Of a stretch of DNA of 64,000 nt, positions 19,676 through 29,140 are shown one piece after another. The notes below the pieces were generated by a model that was not told the DNA's origin, did not search any database, and saw nothing but the letters and a program-made list of their open reading frames with translations. The stretch's first letter is position 1. Each line of letters begins with the position of its first letter. Location of the stretch: the NCBI RefSeq assembly GCF_001312865.1, contig NZ_BBER01000001.1:1-64000 (forward strand), in the 5' to 3' direction. Both the position numbers and the translations under genes were made by a program. Origin of the DNA: Lacticaseibacillus thailandensis DSM 22698 = JCM 13996 (GTDB lineage Bacteria; Bacillota; Bacilli; Lactobacillales; Lactobacillaceae).

Positions 19676-19748
19676 GCCGTTTTAGCTCAGTTGGTAGAGC
19701 AACGCTCTAGTAAAGCGTAGGTCGCTGGTCCGAGTCCAGTAAACGGCA
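19676..19748 (+). tRNA. tRNA-Thr(AGU)
   Basis: Cloverleaf with acceptor GCCGTTT/AAACGGC and discriminator A. The anticodon stem ACGCT/AGCGT encloses CTAGTAA, giving AGT (A at the wobble position). The T-loop at 19729-19735 is TCCGAGT, again with C at position 55. Confidence 0.93.
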
Positions 19749-19765
19749 GCAAGGTACCACACGTC

Positions 19766-19796
19766 GACCGGATGTCACCTGACATTCGGTCTTTTT
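19766..19796 (+). terminator. Terminator of tRNA-Thr(AGU)
   Basis: GACCGGATGTC pairs with GACATTCGGTC (one G-U), followed by five T. Confidence 0.9.
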
Positions 19797-20026
19797 GTAT
19801 GCTAATTTCGGTGCGGGACCAGCATCCGCAGTCACCCCTAAGGCCATGAGTTGGGCCAGTCCCACTGTATGATCAACATGTTGTGGTAGGATGAAAGGTA
19901 TGTTGAAATAGCTGCCTGGCAAAACAGGGATAGGTGCTTTAAGCTATCAGTACGTGGCATAAATTGAAAATTTGTGCTGAAAGTACACCAATGTTGTCGG
20001 TCAGTCAGGAAGGATTGGTAAAGACA

Positions 20027-21225
20027 TTGACAGAAAAAAGGGGACTAACGCGGGGGCAAGTGTTGTTGCTTGCGATTGCTACCGGGATCGTGGTGGCCAA
20101 CCTCAACTACATTCAGCCGCTAGAGGCGTTGATTGCGCAAAGCTACAATGTGACCCGTGGTACCGTCGGCGTGGTGGCCATGCTGACGCAACTGGGCTAC
20201 GCTTTTGGCCTGCTGCTACTAGTGCCACTGGGAGATATTTTTGACCGCAATCATCTCATTCAGTTCATGCTTGTACTGGCCGTGGTGTCGTTACTAGCGG
20301 CATACGCTGCACCAAACATTATTTGGTTTGGTGCAGCCTCGCTCCTTGTCGGGGTGACCTCTGTTGCCCCCCAAATGATTATCCCGTTCTCCGCCTACCT
20401 CGCGGACGGGTTACACGGCGGTCGGGTGCTGGGCAGCGTCATGAGTGGTCTGCTCACCGGGATTTTACTTTCTCGGTCAGTGAGTGGCTTGTTGGCCGGC
20501 TTCTGGCCGTGGCAAAGTGTGTACCTGGTCGCGGCCATCGCCGTGGTGATCCTCTTAGTGGTACTCCATTGGTACTTACCACAAGATCCGCGCGGCCACC
20601 AGCAGTTGAACTATGCTCAGGTTTTACGGTCGTTGCCCCGGTTACTGCGGCAACAGAAGCACCTGCAGGGCTCGGCCATCAATGGTTTTACCCTGTTTGG
20701 AGTCTCAAACGTTTTGTGGTCAACGTTAGCCTTCTACCTGGCTGATCAGTTTAAGCTTGGCAGCACCGTGGCTGGCTTAATGGGTCTGTTGGGAATCACC
20801 GGGGTCCTGTTCGCGCCTTATATTGGGCGGCTGGTTGACCGGGTCTCGCCGCGACGCACCATCGGCATGGGCATTATGTTTTCCACCTTGCGTTCGTCGC
20901 CTTTTGGCTACTCGGCCATTGGCTACTGGGACTGGTCATCGGTATTGTGCTACTCGATTTGGGTACCCAGTTTGGCCAAATCTCCAACCAAGCCATCGTC
21001 CAGTCGCTGAGTCGCACATCTGGGAGCCGCAACAATTCCGTCTTCATGTTCAGCTACTTTATGGGCGGTGCCCTGGGGACGTTCTTTGCCACGTGGGCCT
21101 GGGGACGATTCGGCTGGAATGGCGTTTGCGTGGTTGCGGCCGTCTTTCTGCTGGTGAGCTTGGTTGGGCACCTGGTGTGGCGTGAACCCGTCAAGATCGT
21201 ACGCGCTGGGGAAAGGGACGATTAG
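20027..21225 (+). CDS. MFS transporter, 12-span efflux type, one frame break
   Basis: Major facilitator protein resembling the sugar/drug efflux group (YnfM-like) by its start ANLNYIQPLEALIAQSYNVT and TQLGYAFGLLLLVPLGD. Substrate unknown. One base is missing near 20890 (TTGGCG read TTGCG), after which the protein continues FVAFWLLGHWLLGLVIGIV; repaired length from the TTG at 20027 is 399 aa. That TTG has AGGAAGGA about 12 bp upstream; other in-frame starts at 19964 and 19991 lack a clear site, so the start is uncertain. Ends at a strong terminator. Confidence 0.85.
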
Positions 21226-21248
21226 CTTATTAGTCAGCATGTAAAAAG

Positions 21249-21289
21249 GCGGTCTGCCCGAAATTGCTCGGGCAGACCGCATTTTTTTT
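21249..21289 (+). terminator. Terminator between the MFS and phosphoesterase genes
   Basis: A perfect 13-bp stem, GCGGTCTGCCCGA (21249-21261) with TCGGGCAGACCGC (21268-21280), precedes eight T. Confidence 0.95.
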
Positions 21290-21294
21290 GTGTA

Positions 21295-22152
21295 TTACCA
21301 TTCATCAGCAGTAATGGCGCTGTCGGCGACGGTACCTAGTTGATCACGCGTGTTGATTGCAGCGACGTTCTCGGTGGTGTAAGTGAACTCACCAGTGGTC
21401 ACTAAACGCTGGTATAGCTGGGCGTACGGCACGTCCTTGGTTCCCGCTAATGCGGCTTCGGCCGCCGCGTCGTAAGGTACGTAGCGTTGCGTCCAACCGA
21501 GAACCCCACCATCGGCTACATCCAGGAGGCCGTAGCAAGCGCGGCCAACTTCGCCGCGAATCCATTTGGTGGTGGACTGCCCAACGCTCCCCGGATTGAT
21601 TACGTACCGCCCGTCGCTCGTTCGCCGGGTTACGGGCTGGTGCGTGTGCCCGTAGAAGGCTAGGTCAGCGTGACTATCGGCGAGCACCTGGTCAAAGTGG
21701 TCTTGGGGGGCCATGGGTTCAGTATAATGGCCACGACACTTTTCCGGCGTCGCGTGGAAAATGCTCAGGTGCACTCCACCAACCGTCACGTCCTGGTGGA
21801 GTGGTCGGCTCGCTAGCCACCGGAACTCGTCACCAGTCAGATGGCGGCGGTCATAGGCAGACGTCACGATGGCCATCACGGCTTTGGCATTATCCGCAAA
21901 GTCGACGAACCGGTGCGCTAACAGACTCGTGTATACTTCTTCGTGGTTACCCAGGACCCACGCGAGCGGGTGGAGTGGACGCAAGGCGCGCAGGCACCGT
22001 TCTGGCTCCGGCCCCCGATTAGTAATGTCGCCCAGGACGATGTAGTCGGTGGCGCCTTGCTCGTCGGCGTCTGCCAGTGCGGCGCGCAACGCACTATAAT
22101 TTCCGTGGACGTCGCCGAGGATGGCGACGCGGTGTTGTTTAGTTGTCATCAT
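21295..22152 (-). CDS. Calcineurin-like metallophosphoesterase
   Basis: A 285-aa dinuclear-metal phosphoesterase. The five family motifs are visible: GDVHGN (metal ligands), GDITNRGP, GNHE, a buried His region (LSIFHATP) and YGHTHQP, followed by YVINPGSVGQ. This resembles the YfcE/MJ0936-type phosphodiesterases and some bis-nucleoside polyphosphatases; the natural substrate is unknown. Start 22152 is chosen for the GGAGG site immediately upstream; a longer reading from 22212 lacks one. Frame intact, divergent from the glycosylase gene. Confidence 0.9.
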   Translation of the reverse strand: MMTTKQHRVAILGDVHGNYSALRAALADADEQGATDYIVLGDITNRGPEPERCLRALRPLHPLAWVLGNHEEVYTSLLAHRFVDFADNAKAVMAIVTSAYDRRHLTGDEFRWLASRPLHQDVTVGGVHLSIFHATPEKCRGHYTEPMAPQDHFDQVLADSHADLAFYGHTHQPVTRRTSDGRYVINPGSVGQSTTKWIRGEVGRACYGLLDVADGGVLGWTQRYVPYDAAAEAALAGTKDVPYAQLYQRLVTTGEFTYTTENVAAINTRDQLGTVADSAITADEW

Positions 22153-22399
22153 TAAATTACCTCCATCCGTTATCACTATCATTATGACACCCAGGCACGG
22201 TAAAACAAGCACGTGCGTGCCGGCAAGCGTGAGGCCTTGTGCTATAATCGAAAGCGGGCATTACTTATTTTAAGTAACTGTCTTTCGACCGGCTGCAAGG
22301 CTGATGGTGCCGTTCGTGCCGGGACCGTCGATTGTAAGCGCAAGTGCGGGGCGGTACGGATAGCAGTCAACGATAATGTGGTAAGGAGCGAGTGACAGT

Positions 22400-23023
22400 A
22401 TGAATCTACAGACGCGACAACGACAGATTTTGGACCGGCTAATGGCCCACTATGGCCCACAGCACTGGTGGTCAAACTATAATCGCCTAGCCGACTGGAT
22501 CGCGATGATTTTAGTGCAACAGACCACGGGGCGGAACACCGAAAAGGTGATTGCACGGATGATGCCGTTCATGACGGTGGCGCAGTTAACGGCGATGCCG
22601 ACCGATCAGCTGGAACAGTTGATCCGGCCGTCGGGCTTTTACCACCAGAAAACCAAGGCGATTCGGGCGTTGCTCCAGTGGTACCAGGATCATGGTGGCA
22701 AATTGTCGGCGTTGGCGGCCGTCCCCACGCCCGCTTTACGTAAGTCATTGTTGGGTATCCGCGGTGTCGGCGAAGAGACGGCGGACGACATGCTGCTGTA
22801 CATGTTTAACCGGCCAGTCTTTGTCGCCGATAATTACGCGCGCAAGTTGTTTGCCCGGCTTGGTGCCGGAAACTACACCACGTATACCGCGATGAAGCGC
22901 GCGACCGCACCGTTGATGACGGGGGTGTCGGCGGCACTGGCGCAGGACTGGCACGCGGTGATCGATGAGCACGGCAAGTTGATGCGGCGCCAGGCCGACG
23001 CGGACGAGTCGTGGCTGTCCTAA
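22400..23023 (+). CDS. HhH-GPD DNA glycosylase, endonuclease III-related (MagIII-like)
   Basis: A 207-aa base-excision repair glycosylase. The helix-hairpin-helix reads LLGIRGVGEETADDM (about residues 117-131) and the catalytic Asp sits in PVFVADNYARKLF. Where endonuclease III has its catalytic Lys after GVG (GVGxKTA), this protein has Glu (GVGEETA), as in the MagIII group that excises 3-methyladenine without lyase activity. There is no C-terminal four-Cys iron-sulfur motif, also fitting MagIII and not Nth. Precise substrate is inference. Frame intact. Confidence 0.88.
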   Translation: MNLQTRQRQILDRLMAHYGPQHWWSNYNRLADWIAMILVQQTTGRNTEKVIARMMPFMTVAQLTAMPTDQLEQLIRPSGFYHQKTKAIRALLQWYQDHGGKLSALAAVPTPALRKSLLGIRGVGEETADDMLLYMFNRPVFVADNYARKLFARLGAGNYTTYTAMKRATAPLMTGVSAALAQDWHAVIDEHGKLMRRQADADESWLS

Positions 23024-23111
23024 CGGCGCGCGGTAGGCCTGTTTTTTTTGTTCATTGGTAGGGTTTCTGCTACCATAAAGCTATTGATATTGTGGAAAGT
23101 GGGGTACGGTG

Positions 23112-24314
23112 ATGGCAGTGCAGTTACCAGTAGCAGTAAAAGCGTTTGTTGATGCCAACTTGGTGGATCGACGCGGTACGAATTCAGAAAAGTGGGACGG
23201 TTTGCAGGGTGAATTTGGCGCCACGGACCTGTTGCCATTATGGATTGCGGACATGGAGTTCAAAGCCCCCCAAGCCGTGCGCGACGCGTTGACGGCGCGG
23301 GTTGCTAACGGGGTGTACGGTTATTCCTTCACGCCAGACAGTTATTACGCTGCGTTGGCTGACTGGATGCAGCGACGCCACGGTGTGACCATTCAGCGCG
23401 ACTGGGTGCGCCTCACGACGGGCATCGTTAAGGCACTCTACATGATGGTGGACTGGTTAACCGCACCGGGGGCACCGGTCGTGGTGATGGAGCCGGTCTA
23501 CTACCCGTTCATGCACGCAATTGAGGACCAGGGACGCAAAGTAGTGTCAGCCGACCTGCAGCGGACCGCTACGGGATGGCAAATTGACTTTGACCGCCTA
23601 GAACAGGTCTTTGCGCAACAGCATCCCCGGTTACTGATTCTCTGCTCCCCGCACAACCCGGTGGGCCGGATCTGGACGGCTGACGAGTTACGCCGCGTTT
23701 TAACGCTGGCGGAGCAGTACCACGTCATCGTGGTTGCCGATGAGATCCACCAGGACTTTGAAGTTACTGGACCGCAATTTACCTCCGCGCTGGCGGTAGC
23801 CACACCGAGCCAGTTGCAACACTTGATTGTCCTTAACGCGGCTTCCAAGACGTTCAATTTGGCTGCACTCAATAATGGTCACGTGTTGATTCCTGACGCT
23901 ACACTGCGGGCGGACTATGACCAGTACGCGCAGCGGGTCGATAACGTCGCTGGCACCATGTTGGGCCAGGTCGCGGCCGAGGCTGGGTACCGTCAGGGTG
24001 AGGCTTGGTTTGATGACCTGCTAGCGGTCATTCGCTTTAACTACGCGCACTTGCAGGCTGTTCTCGCTGCGGGGGCGCCGGACGTGCGGGTTGATGATTT
24101 GCAGGGCACTTACCTGAGCTTTGTCGACCTGGGCGCGTACGTTGATGCGGCCCACCTGCACGACTTTGTGCAGCAGCAGGCCCACCTGGCGGTTGATTAC
24201 GGTGAATGGTTTGCACCCATCACGGCGACGTATATCCGCTTGAACCTAGCAACGGATCCGCAGATCGTGGATGAAGCCGCCCAGCGGATCGTGCGGGCGG
24301 TACGGGCACAGTAG
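23112..24314 (+). CDS. PLP aminotransferase-fold C-S lyase (MalY/PatB type)
   Basis: A 400-aa class I aminotransferase-fold enzyme of the MalY/PatB family, usually a cystathionine beta-lyase linking cysteine and methionine metabolism. The N-terminus has the family signature LLPLWIADMEFKAP; the PLP lysine lies in NAASKTFNLA (about residue 246) and the substrate-binding motif SPHNPVGRIW is intact. The ATG at 23112 or the GTG at 23109 could start it. Downstream, the sugar-isomerase gene begins 11 bp after the stop, so the two are probably co-transcribed. Frame intact. Confidence 0.93.
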   Translation: MAVQLPVAVKAFVDANLVDRRGTNSEKWDGLQGEFGATDLLPLWIADMEFKAPQAVRDALTARVANGVYGYSFTPDSYYAALADWMQRRHGVTIQRDWVRLTTGIVKALYMMVDWLTAPGAPVVVMEPVYYPFMHAIEDQGRKVVSADLQRTATGWQIDFDRLEQVFAQQHPRLLILCSPHNPVGRIWTADELRRVLTLAEQYHVIVVADEIHQDFEVTGPQFTSALAVATPSQLQHLIVLNAASKTFNLAALNNGHVLIPDATLRADYDQYAQRVDNVAGTMLGQVAAEAGYRQGEAWFDDLLAVIRFNYAHLQAVLAAGAPDVRVDDLQGTYLSFVDLGAYVDAAHLHDFVQQQAHLAVDYGEWFAPITATYIRLNLATDPQIVDEAAQRIVRAVRAQ

Positions 24315-24325
24315 GGGGTCTCAGG

Positions 24326-25145
24326 ATGCAATTAGGGTTAAAGGCTAGTACTGACGAAGACCAAATTGCGGACCGCCTCCAGTACCATCCGGATGTCTTT
24401 GAGTTTCACCTGACGGCGGACGACTTCACCGACACTGGTGGGTGCACCTCACCCAGGTGGTCGCGCACGTACAAGCCACGGTGCCCCGGGTTGTGCTGCA
24501 TCACCCCATGAAATGGCACGGTTGGCGGTGTGAATTATGTGTCAATGCGGACGTCCACCCCGATTTGTACCAGTTCGTGATGGACAGCTCGCGGCGCTTG
24601 GTCGACTTTGCCCGGGCAACCGGCACGATTGCCTTGATTCATGGGGGCTACAACCAGAAGCCGGGGGAACCTGACCTCGTTGGTGACTGGCCGAACCTGC
24701 GTACTGCCCAGGCCGTGGTGTTGGGACGACTCAGTGAGTTGCGGAGCCGGGCTCAGGGGCACGTGGTGTTTGAAAACAGTATGTTGCCCACGTTCCAGTA
24801 CGGGGTACCCGCCTTTGAGGATCAGCTGCTGGCTTTGGGGTTACCATTGGCCTATGATGTTAGTCACGCTTTATCGTCCTACATGGTGATAATGACGCGT
24901 TGATTGCCAGTTTACACCACCTGGCCCCACTAGTGCGGCACTACCACCTGGTGGACTCCATGGGGCAGACGCACGACAGTCTGACGTTAGGGACTGGTAA
25001 AATTGATTGGGTGCGGGTGTTGTCGGAACTTAATCCGACCGCCTCGCGGATTTACGAAATTAACTTAGCGGACCAGTGGCGCTGCCAGGAAATGTTGGCG
25101 AGTCACCAATACCTCGAAGGGGTGGCCCGCAAGATTCAACAATAG
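24326..25145 (+). CDS. Xylose isomerase-like TIM-barrel protein, two frame breaks
   Basis: A 273-aa (repaired) member of the sugar phosphate isomerase/epimerase-AP endonuclease 2 barrel superfamily. Metal-ligand-like residues appear on successive strands: HHPMKWHG, IHGGYN, VFENSM and the YHLVDSMG strand. Bases are missing near 24440 and near 24881 (ACC read AC; restores SSYHGDNDALIASL). The substrate cannot be deduced. It follows the C-S lyase by 11 bp. Downstream is an unusual long hairpin. Confidence 0.8.
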
Positions 25146-25161
25146 GTGTGCTGAACCGATA

Positions 25162-25221
25162 AATCGGCGTGTAGCACGTACTGACAACTGCAAAGTTGTG
25201 GGCACGGGCTACACGCCGATT
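25162..25221 (+). other. Long compound hairpin, possible terminator or leader structure
   Basis: AATCGGCGTGTAGC (25162-25175) pairs perfectly with GCTACACGCCGATT (25208-25221). Inside is ACAACT GCAA AGTTGT (25184-25199), a GNRA-capped hairpin. The tail is GTGCTTTATGG, a poor T-run, so simple termination is doubtful. A second partner TTTACGCCGATAAA at 25271-25284 could compete for the first strand. Confidence 0.7.
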
Positions 25222-25324
25222 GTGCTTTATGGCAGCAAAGGTTATTGCACCACCAGCCAAATAACGGTGGTTTACGCCGATAAAAAGGGGGTAGTGACCA
25301 GGCTATAGTTCTGGCCGCACGGAT

Positions 25325-27064
25325 TTGTTCAACATCGTTTTTAAACATACACATGGGAAAGCACTGGTTTGCTTGATTTTAGCCCCCCTCACGATGCTCG
25401 GGGAAGTCTTTTCGGACTTGCAGCAACCAACATTGATGTCCCGCATTCTCGATAACGGGTTAGGCAAAGGTGACATGCACTACGTATTGCGGACCGCCGC
25501 GTTAATGGCGTTCTTTGCGGTCGTGGGCCTTGTGGCGGGGGTGTCGTGTAACGCTTTAGGGAGTTACGCCTCATTGCAAATGGGGGCAGCCTTGCGGCAA
25601 CACATGCTACAGGTGGCACTGACTAGTCGTAACCCCCGGGGACTGCAGCCGGCTACCATCATTACGCGGATCACTAACGATGTGATCCAAATGCAAAACC
25701 TCGTGCTGATCATGGTACGGGGGATGGTGCGTGCGCCGCTGTTGATGATGGGCGGGGCCGTTATGTCCGTCATCGTTTGTCCCCAATTGGCCTGGTTGTT
25801 GCTCATCGTCATGCCGTTACTGCTGATTTTTATGGTGCTAGTAGTGCGGCGGAGCGTCCCGCTGTTTACGCGTGTGCAGCAAAGCATTGACCACGTAAAC
25901 CAAATCATGCGGGAAAACTTGAACGGGATGAAGACCATTAAGTCTTACGCACTGGAAGACAGTCAATACCACCGCTTCAATGGGGCCAACGAGCAGCTCC
26001 AAAGTGATAGTGAGGTGGCACAACACTCGACAATCATCTTGTCGCCGGTCATCCTCCTGGTCCTGAACCTGGCGGTGGTGATTGCCTTGGCTTACGGTGG
26101 CCGGCTGGACATGCAGCACGTCATTTTGGACGGGCAAATTATTGCCTTTGTCAATTACATGATTCAAATTACCAACGCCATGATCGGGACGGTCAACATC
26201 ATCACCGCCTTTTCACGGGCCAGTACCAGTGCTATTCGGGTGCGGACCGCGCTTGATGAGGAAAATCAGGCGGACGCGCTGGACCAGCAACCGGGGCACG
26301 CCCAACTGCCAGCTGGTAGTGGGTTCGACTTTGACCACGTCAGCTTTGGCTACGGCAAGCGGCCCATTTTGGCCGATATTGACTTCCACGTGGCCGATGG
26401 TACCTGGCTGGGGGTAATTGGCACAACGGGGAGTGGTAAAACCACGTTGGTTAACCTGCTGACCCGTGCCTTTGATGATTATCAGGGGCACATCATGGTC
26501 GGTGGCACGGACGTACAGGCGCTGACGCTCACCGAATTGCACCACAAAGTGGCGGTGGCCCTGCAGGACAGCGTGCTGTTTTCCGGGAGTGTGCGCGATG
26601 ATCTGCGTTACGGGCAACCCGACGGCACGGACTCCAATTTAGCCCGGGCGATACACGATGCCGCAGCGGATGACTTTATCGATGCGGCTGGTGGTGGGTT
26701 GGACCTACCGGTTGAGCAACACGGAAAGAATTTTTCTGGTGGTCAACGGCAGCGCTTGAACTTATCCCGGGCACTGGCGGCTGATTCCGACATTTTGGTG
26801 TTGGATGATATTACCAGCGCGGTGGATCAAGAAACCAACGCGCGGATTCAGCAGCGGTTGCGTACTAGTCGACGCGGTCGGACTACCATGATTATTTCCC
26901 AGCGGATTAGTAACCTGGTGGATTGTGACCAGATTATTGTGCTAGAGGGTGGTCGGATCACCGGTCGCGGCACGCACGCGGAACTGATACGGACGTCGTC
27001 ATTTTACCGACGGCTGGTGGCAGCCCAATTTGGCGAGGAGACGGTAGCCAATGCAAATGCGTAA
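25325..27064 (+). CDS. Heterodimeric ABC exporter, degenerate-site subunit (LmrC/BmrC-like)
   Basis: A 579-aa fused membrane-ATPase half-transporter with six spans, then an ATPase domain. Walker A GTTGSGKTT near residue 367, canonical signature FSGGQRQR near 471, Walker B LVLDDITSAVD with Asp replacing the catalytic Glu, and a switch position Gln (IISQRIS) in place of His. It therefore supplies the degenerate catalytic residues while its intact signature completes the partner's active site. It starts at TTG 25325 with no strong ribosome site, so the start is uncertain. It overlaps the next gene by 14 bp, implying coupled translation. Exported compound unknown; multidrug export is likely by family. 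Confidence 0.93.
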   Translation: MFNIVFKHTHGKALVCLILAPLTMLGEVFSDLQQPTLMSRILDNGLGKGDMHYVLRTAALMAFFAVVGLVAGVSCNALGSYASLQMGAALRQHMLQVALTSRNPRGLQPATIITRITNDVIQMQNLVLIMVRGMVRAPLLMMGGAVMSVIVCPQLAWLLLIVMPLLLIFMVLVVRRSVPLFTRVQQSIDHVNQIMRENLNGMKTIKSYALEDSQYHRFNGANEQLQSDSEVAQHSTIILSPVILLVLNLAVVIALAYGGRLDMQHVILDGQIIAFVNYMIQITNAMIGTVNIITAFSRASTSAIRVRTALDEENQADALDQQPGHAQLPAGSGFDFDHVSFGYGKRPILADIDFHVADGTWLGVIGTTGSGKTTLVNLLTRAFDDYQGHIMVGGTDVQALTLTELHHKVAVALQDSVLFSGSVRDDLRYGQPDGTDSNLARAIHDAAADDFIDAAGGGLDLPVEQHGKNFSGGQRQRLNLSRALAADSDILVLDDITSAVDQETNARIQQRLRTSRRGRTTMIISQRISNLVDCDQIIVLEGGRITGRGTHAELIRTSSFYRRLVAAQFGEETVANANA

Positions 27065-28880
27065 TGTTGGTAACATGGGCGGTGGGCGCCGTCCCGGCAC
27101 ACCACGTGGAGTGCACGTTGAAGTAACCATCAATGATTGGCGCGGGACGGTACGCCGGATCTGGTCGTACCTTGTCAGCAAAAAGTGGCGCCTAGTCGGC
27201 GTGTTTTTGATGACGGTAGTCACTACGGCCGTGACGATTGTAGGCAACCGGATCAACGGCATCGTTGTGGACACGTACATTGCCAAAGACAACTTGCGGG
27301 GACTGTACATCATTTGCCTGATGTTGGCGGGGATGTATGTAGTCTCCAGTGCGTTCACCTATTGGCAGAATGCCACCATGATCGACGTGGCTCAGGATAC
27401 GAGTGCGCGGATTCGCCACGACATCTTTGCTCGCCTACAACGGTTACCCATGCGCTACTTTGATACCCACGATAATGGTGACGTGATGAGTACACTCACT
27501 AACGATGTGGATAACATCAACACGGCGTTGATGCAGACGTTTGTGCAACTGTTTACCGGGATCATTAGCGTGGTGGGCATGCTGGGGGCCATGATCGTGC
27601 TCAGCCCGCTACTGACCGTGATCGTGCTATTGAGCACGGTCATGACGTACTCATTTTCCCGCATGGCGGCACGGGTGACCCAAAAAGCCTTTACGGTGCA
27701 ACAAGCAGCGCTGGGGGACCTGAACAGTCAGATTGAGGAATCGGTTTCGGGTAAACGGGCCGTGCAGTTGTTTAACCACGAAGCGGCCACGTTACGCCAC
27801 TTTGCTAGCACCAACGCGGAGTACACCGCGGCTGCTTACCGGGCACAACTGTTTAGTGGGGCCATGGGGCCGTTTAACAACATGACCAACAACCTCGCTT
27901 ACCTGCTGATTACGGCGGCTGGGGCCATTTCCATTGTGAGCGATCGCGGTGGCATCACGGTGGGGGTTATCTTTACCTTCCTGATCTACCTGCGCAACTT
28001 TACTGGGCCCATTAACAACACCTTGAACCTGATCAACACGCTGCAGCTATCATTGGCCAGCGCGGAGCGGGTGTTTGCGGTCATCGATGAACAGCCAGAG
28101 CAGGATCAACCTGACGCGGTGGCAGTCACGACCACCACGGGGGCGGTGCGCTTTGACCACGTCAGCTTTGCCTACGTGCCCGGACACGAAATTTTGCACG
28201 ACATTAATATTACGGCGCACCCCGGGGATACGGTGGCCATCGTGGGGCCAACTGGGGCCGGAAAGACGACGATGATGAACCTACTGACAAACTTGTACCC
28301 CCTGCAAGCGGGGGCGGTCTTCTTGGACGGTCGGGATGTTACCACCATCAAACGGCAAAACCTACGGCGGTTGGTGACGGTGGTACAACAAGAATCGCAC
28401 ATGTTTACGGCTAGCGTAGCGGATAATATTCGCAACGGACGTCTTGACGCTACGGATGAAGAGGTTCAAGCCGCTGCGGTACGTGCGCACGCGGATACGT
28501 TTATTCGGCAGCTGCCGCAGGGGTATGCGACGGTGTTGACGGAGGACGCGGCGGGATTATCGCAAGGGCAGCGGCAGTTATTGAGTATTGCGCGCGCCTT
28601 TGTGACGAATGCGCCGGTGCTGGTGCTGGATGAAGCCACGAGTTCAATCGACAGTAATACCGAGTTGGATGTGCAACATGCGATGGCGGACCTGATGCAG
28701 GGTAAGACCAGCTTTGTGATTGCGCACCGTCTGTCCACGATTCAGCGGGCCACGACCATTGTGGTGATCAATGGTGGGCGCGTGGTGGAACAAGGGACGC
28801 ACGCAGAATTATTAGCGGCACATGGATTCTATTACCAGCTATACCAAAGTCAGTTCCAGCATGACATTGACAAAAAGTAA
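27051..28880 (+). CDS. Heterodimeric ABC exporter, catalytic-site subunit (LmrD/BmrD-like)
   Basis: A 609-aa partner of the preceding gene. Walker A GPTGAGKTTMM near residue 399, Walker B LVLDEATSSID with the catalytic Glu, switch His in FVIAHRLS, but a divergent signature LSQGQ instead of LSGGQ. The two chains thus make one consensus and one degenerate ATP site, the standard arrangement of LmrCD/BmrCD-type exporters. N-terminal Gly/Arg-rich stretch (GNMGGGRRPGTPRG) precedes the first span. The 3' end contains a promoter for the small gene that follows. Frame intact. Confidence 0.94.
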   Translation: MQMRNVGNMGGGRRPGTPRGVHVEVTINDWRGTVRRIWSYLVSKKWRLVGVFLMTVVTTAVTIVGNRINGIVVDTYIAKDNLRGLYIICLMLAGMYVVSSAFTYWQNATMIDVAQDTSARIRHDIFARLQRLPMRYFDTHDNGDVMSTLTNDVDNINTALMQTFVQLFTGIISVVGMLGAMIVLSPLLTVIVLLSTVMTYSFSRMAARVTQKAFTVQQAALGDLNSQIEESVSGKRAVQLFNHEAATLRHFASTNAEYTAAAYRAQLFSGAMGPFNNMTNNLAYLLITAAGAISIVSDRGGITVGVIFTFLIYLRNFTGPINNTLNLINTLQLSLASAERVFAVIDEQPEQDQPDAVAVTTTTGAVRFDHVSFAYVPGHEILHDINITAHPGDTVAIVGPTGAGKTTMMNLLTNLYPLQAGAVFLDGRDVTTIKRQNLRRLVTVVQQESHMFTASVADNIRNGRLDATDEEVQAAAVRAHADTFIRQLPQGYATVLTEDAAGLSQGQRQLLSIARAFVTNAPVLVLDEATSSIDSNTELDVQHAMADLMQGKTSFVIAHRLSTIQRATTIVVINGGRVVEQGTHAELLAAHGFYYQLYQSQFQHDIDKK

Positions 28881-28895
28881 GAAAGAGTGTAATAT
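28867..28895 (+). promoter_or_regulatory. Near-consensus promoter for the 40-aa gene
   Basis: TTGACA (28867-28872), 17-bp spacer, TAATAT (28890-28895). It begins within the last codons of the ABC gene. Confidence 0.8.
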
Positions 28896-28953
28896 ACTAG
28901 TATTCGCTACCTCGAGACCATTCGCACCACGAAACATGAATGGAGGTAATATT

Positions 28954-29076
28954 ATGCAGTATCGTTTACAACTTGATATGAAGACGCAAGAATTTATTGC
29001 GATTGATCAGCACGACAGTCACAAGGTCGGGCGCGGTCTAACGGTTGAACAAGCTATAGCAGCCATGAAGCGGTAA
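28954..29076 (+). CDS. Small protein of 40 aa, function unknown
   Basis: Encodes 40 residues beginning MQYRLQLDMKTQEF, with a charged middle and a C-terminal VEQAIAAMKR. It has a strong TGGAGG site at proper spacing, a near-perfect private promoter 59 bp upstream and a long Rho-independent terminator downstream, so it is a real, independently expressed gene. No cysteine, no membrane span, no signal. I do not recognise a family. A regulatory or binding role is possible but unsupported. Confidence 0.8.
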   Translation: MQYRLQLDMKTQEFIAIDQHDSHKVGRGLTVEQAIAAMKR

Positions 29077-29140
29077 CCCGCGATGGCAAATAGTTGTGGG
29101 GTTCAACGTCAATCACATGATAATTTACAGTCTATCAACC

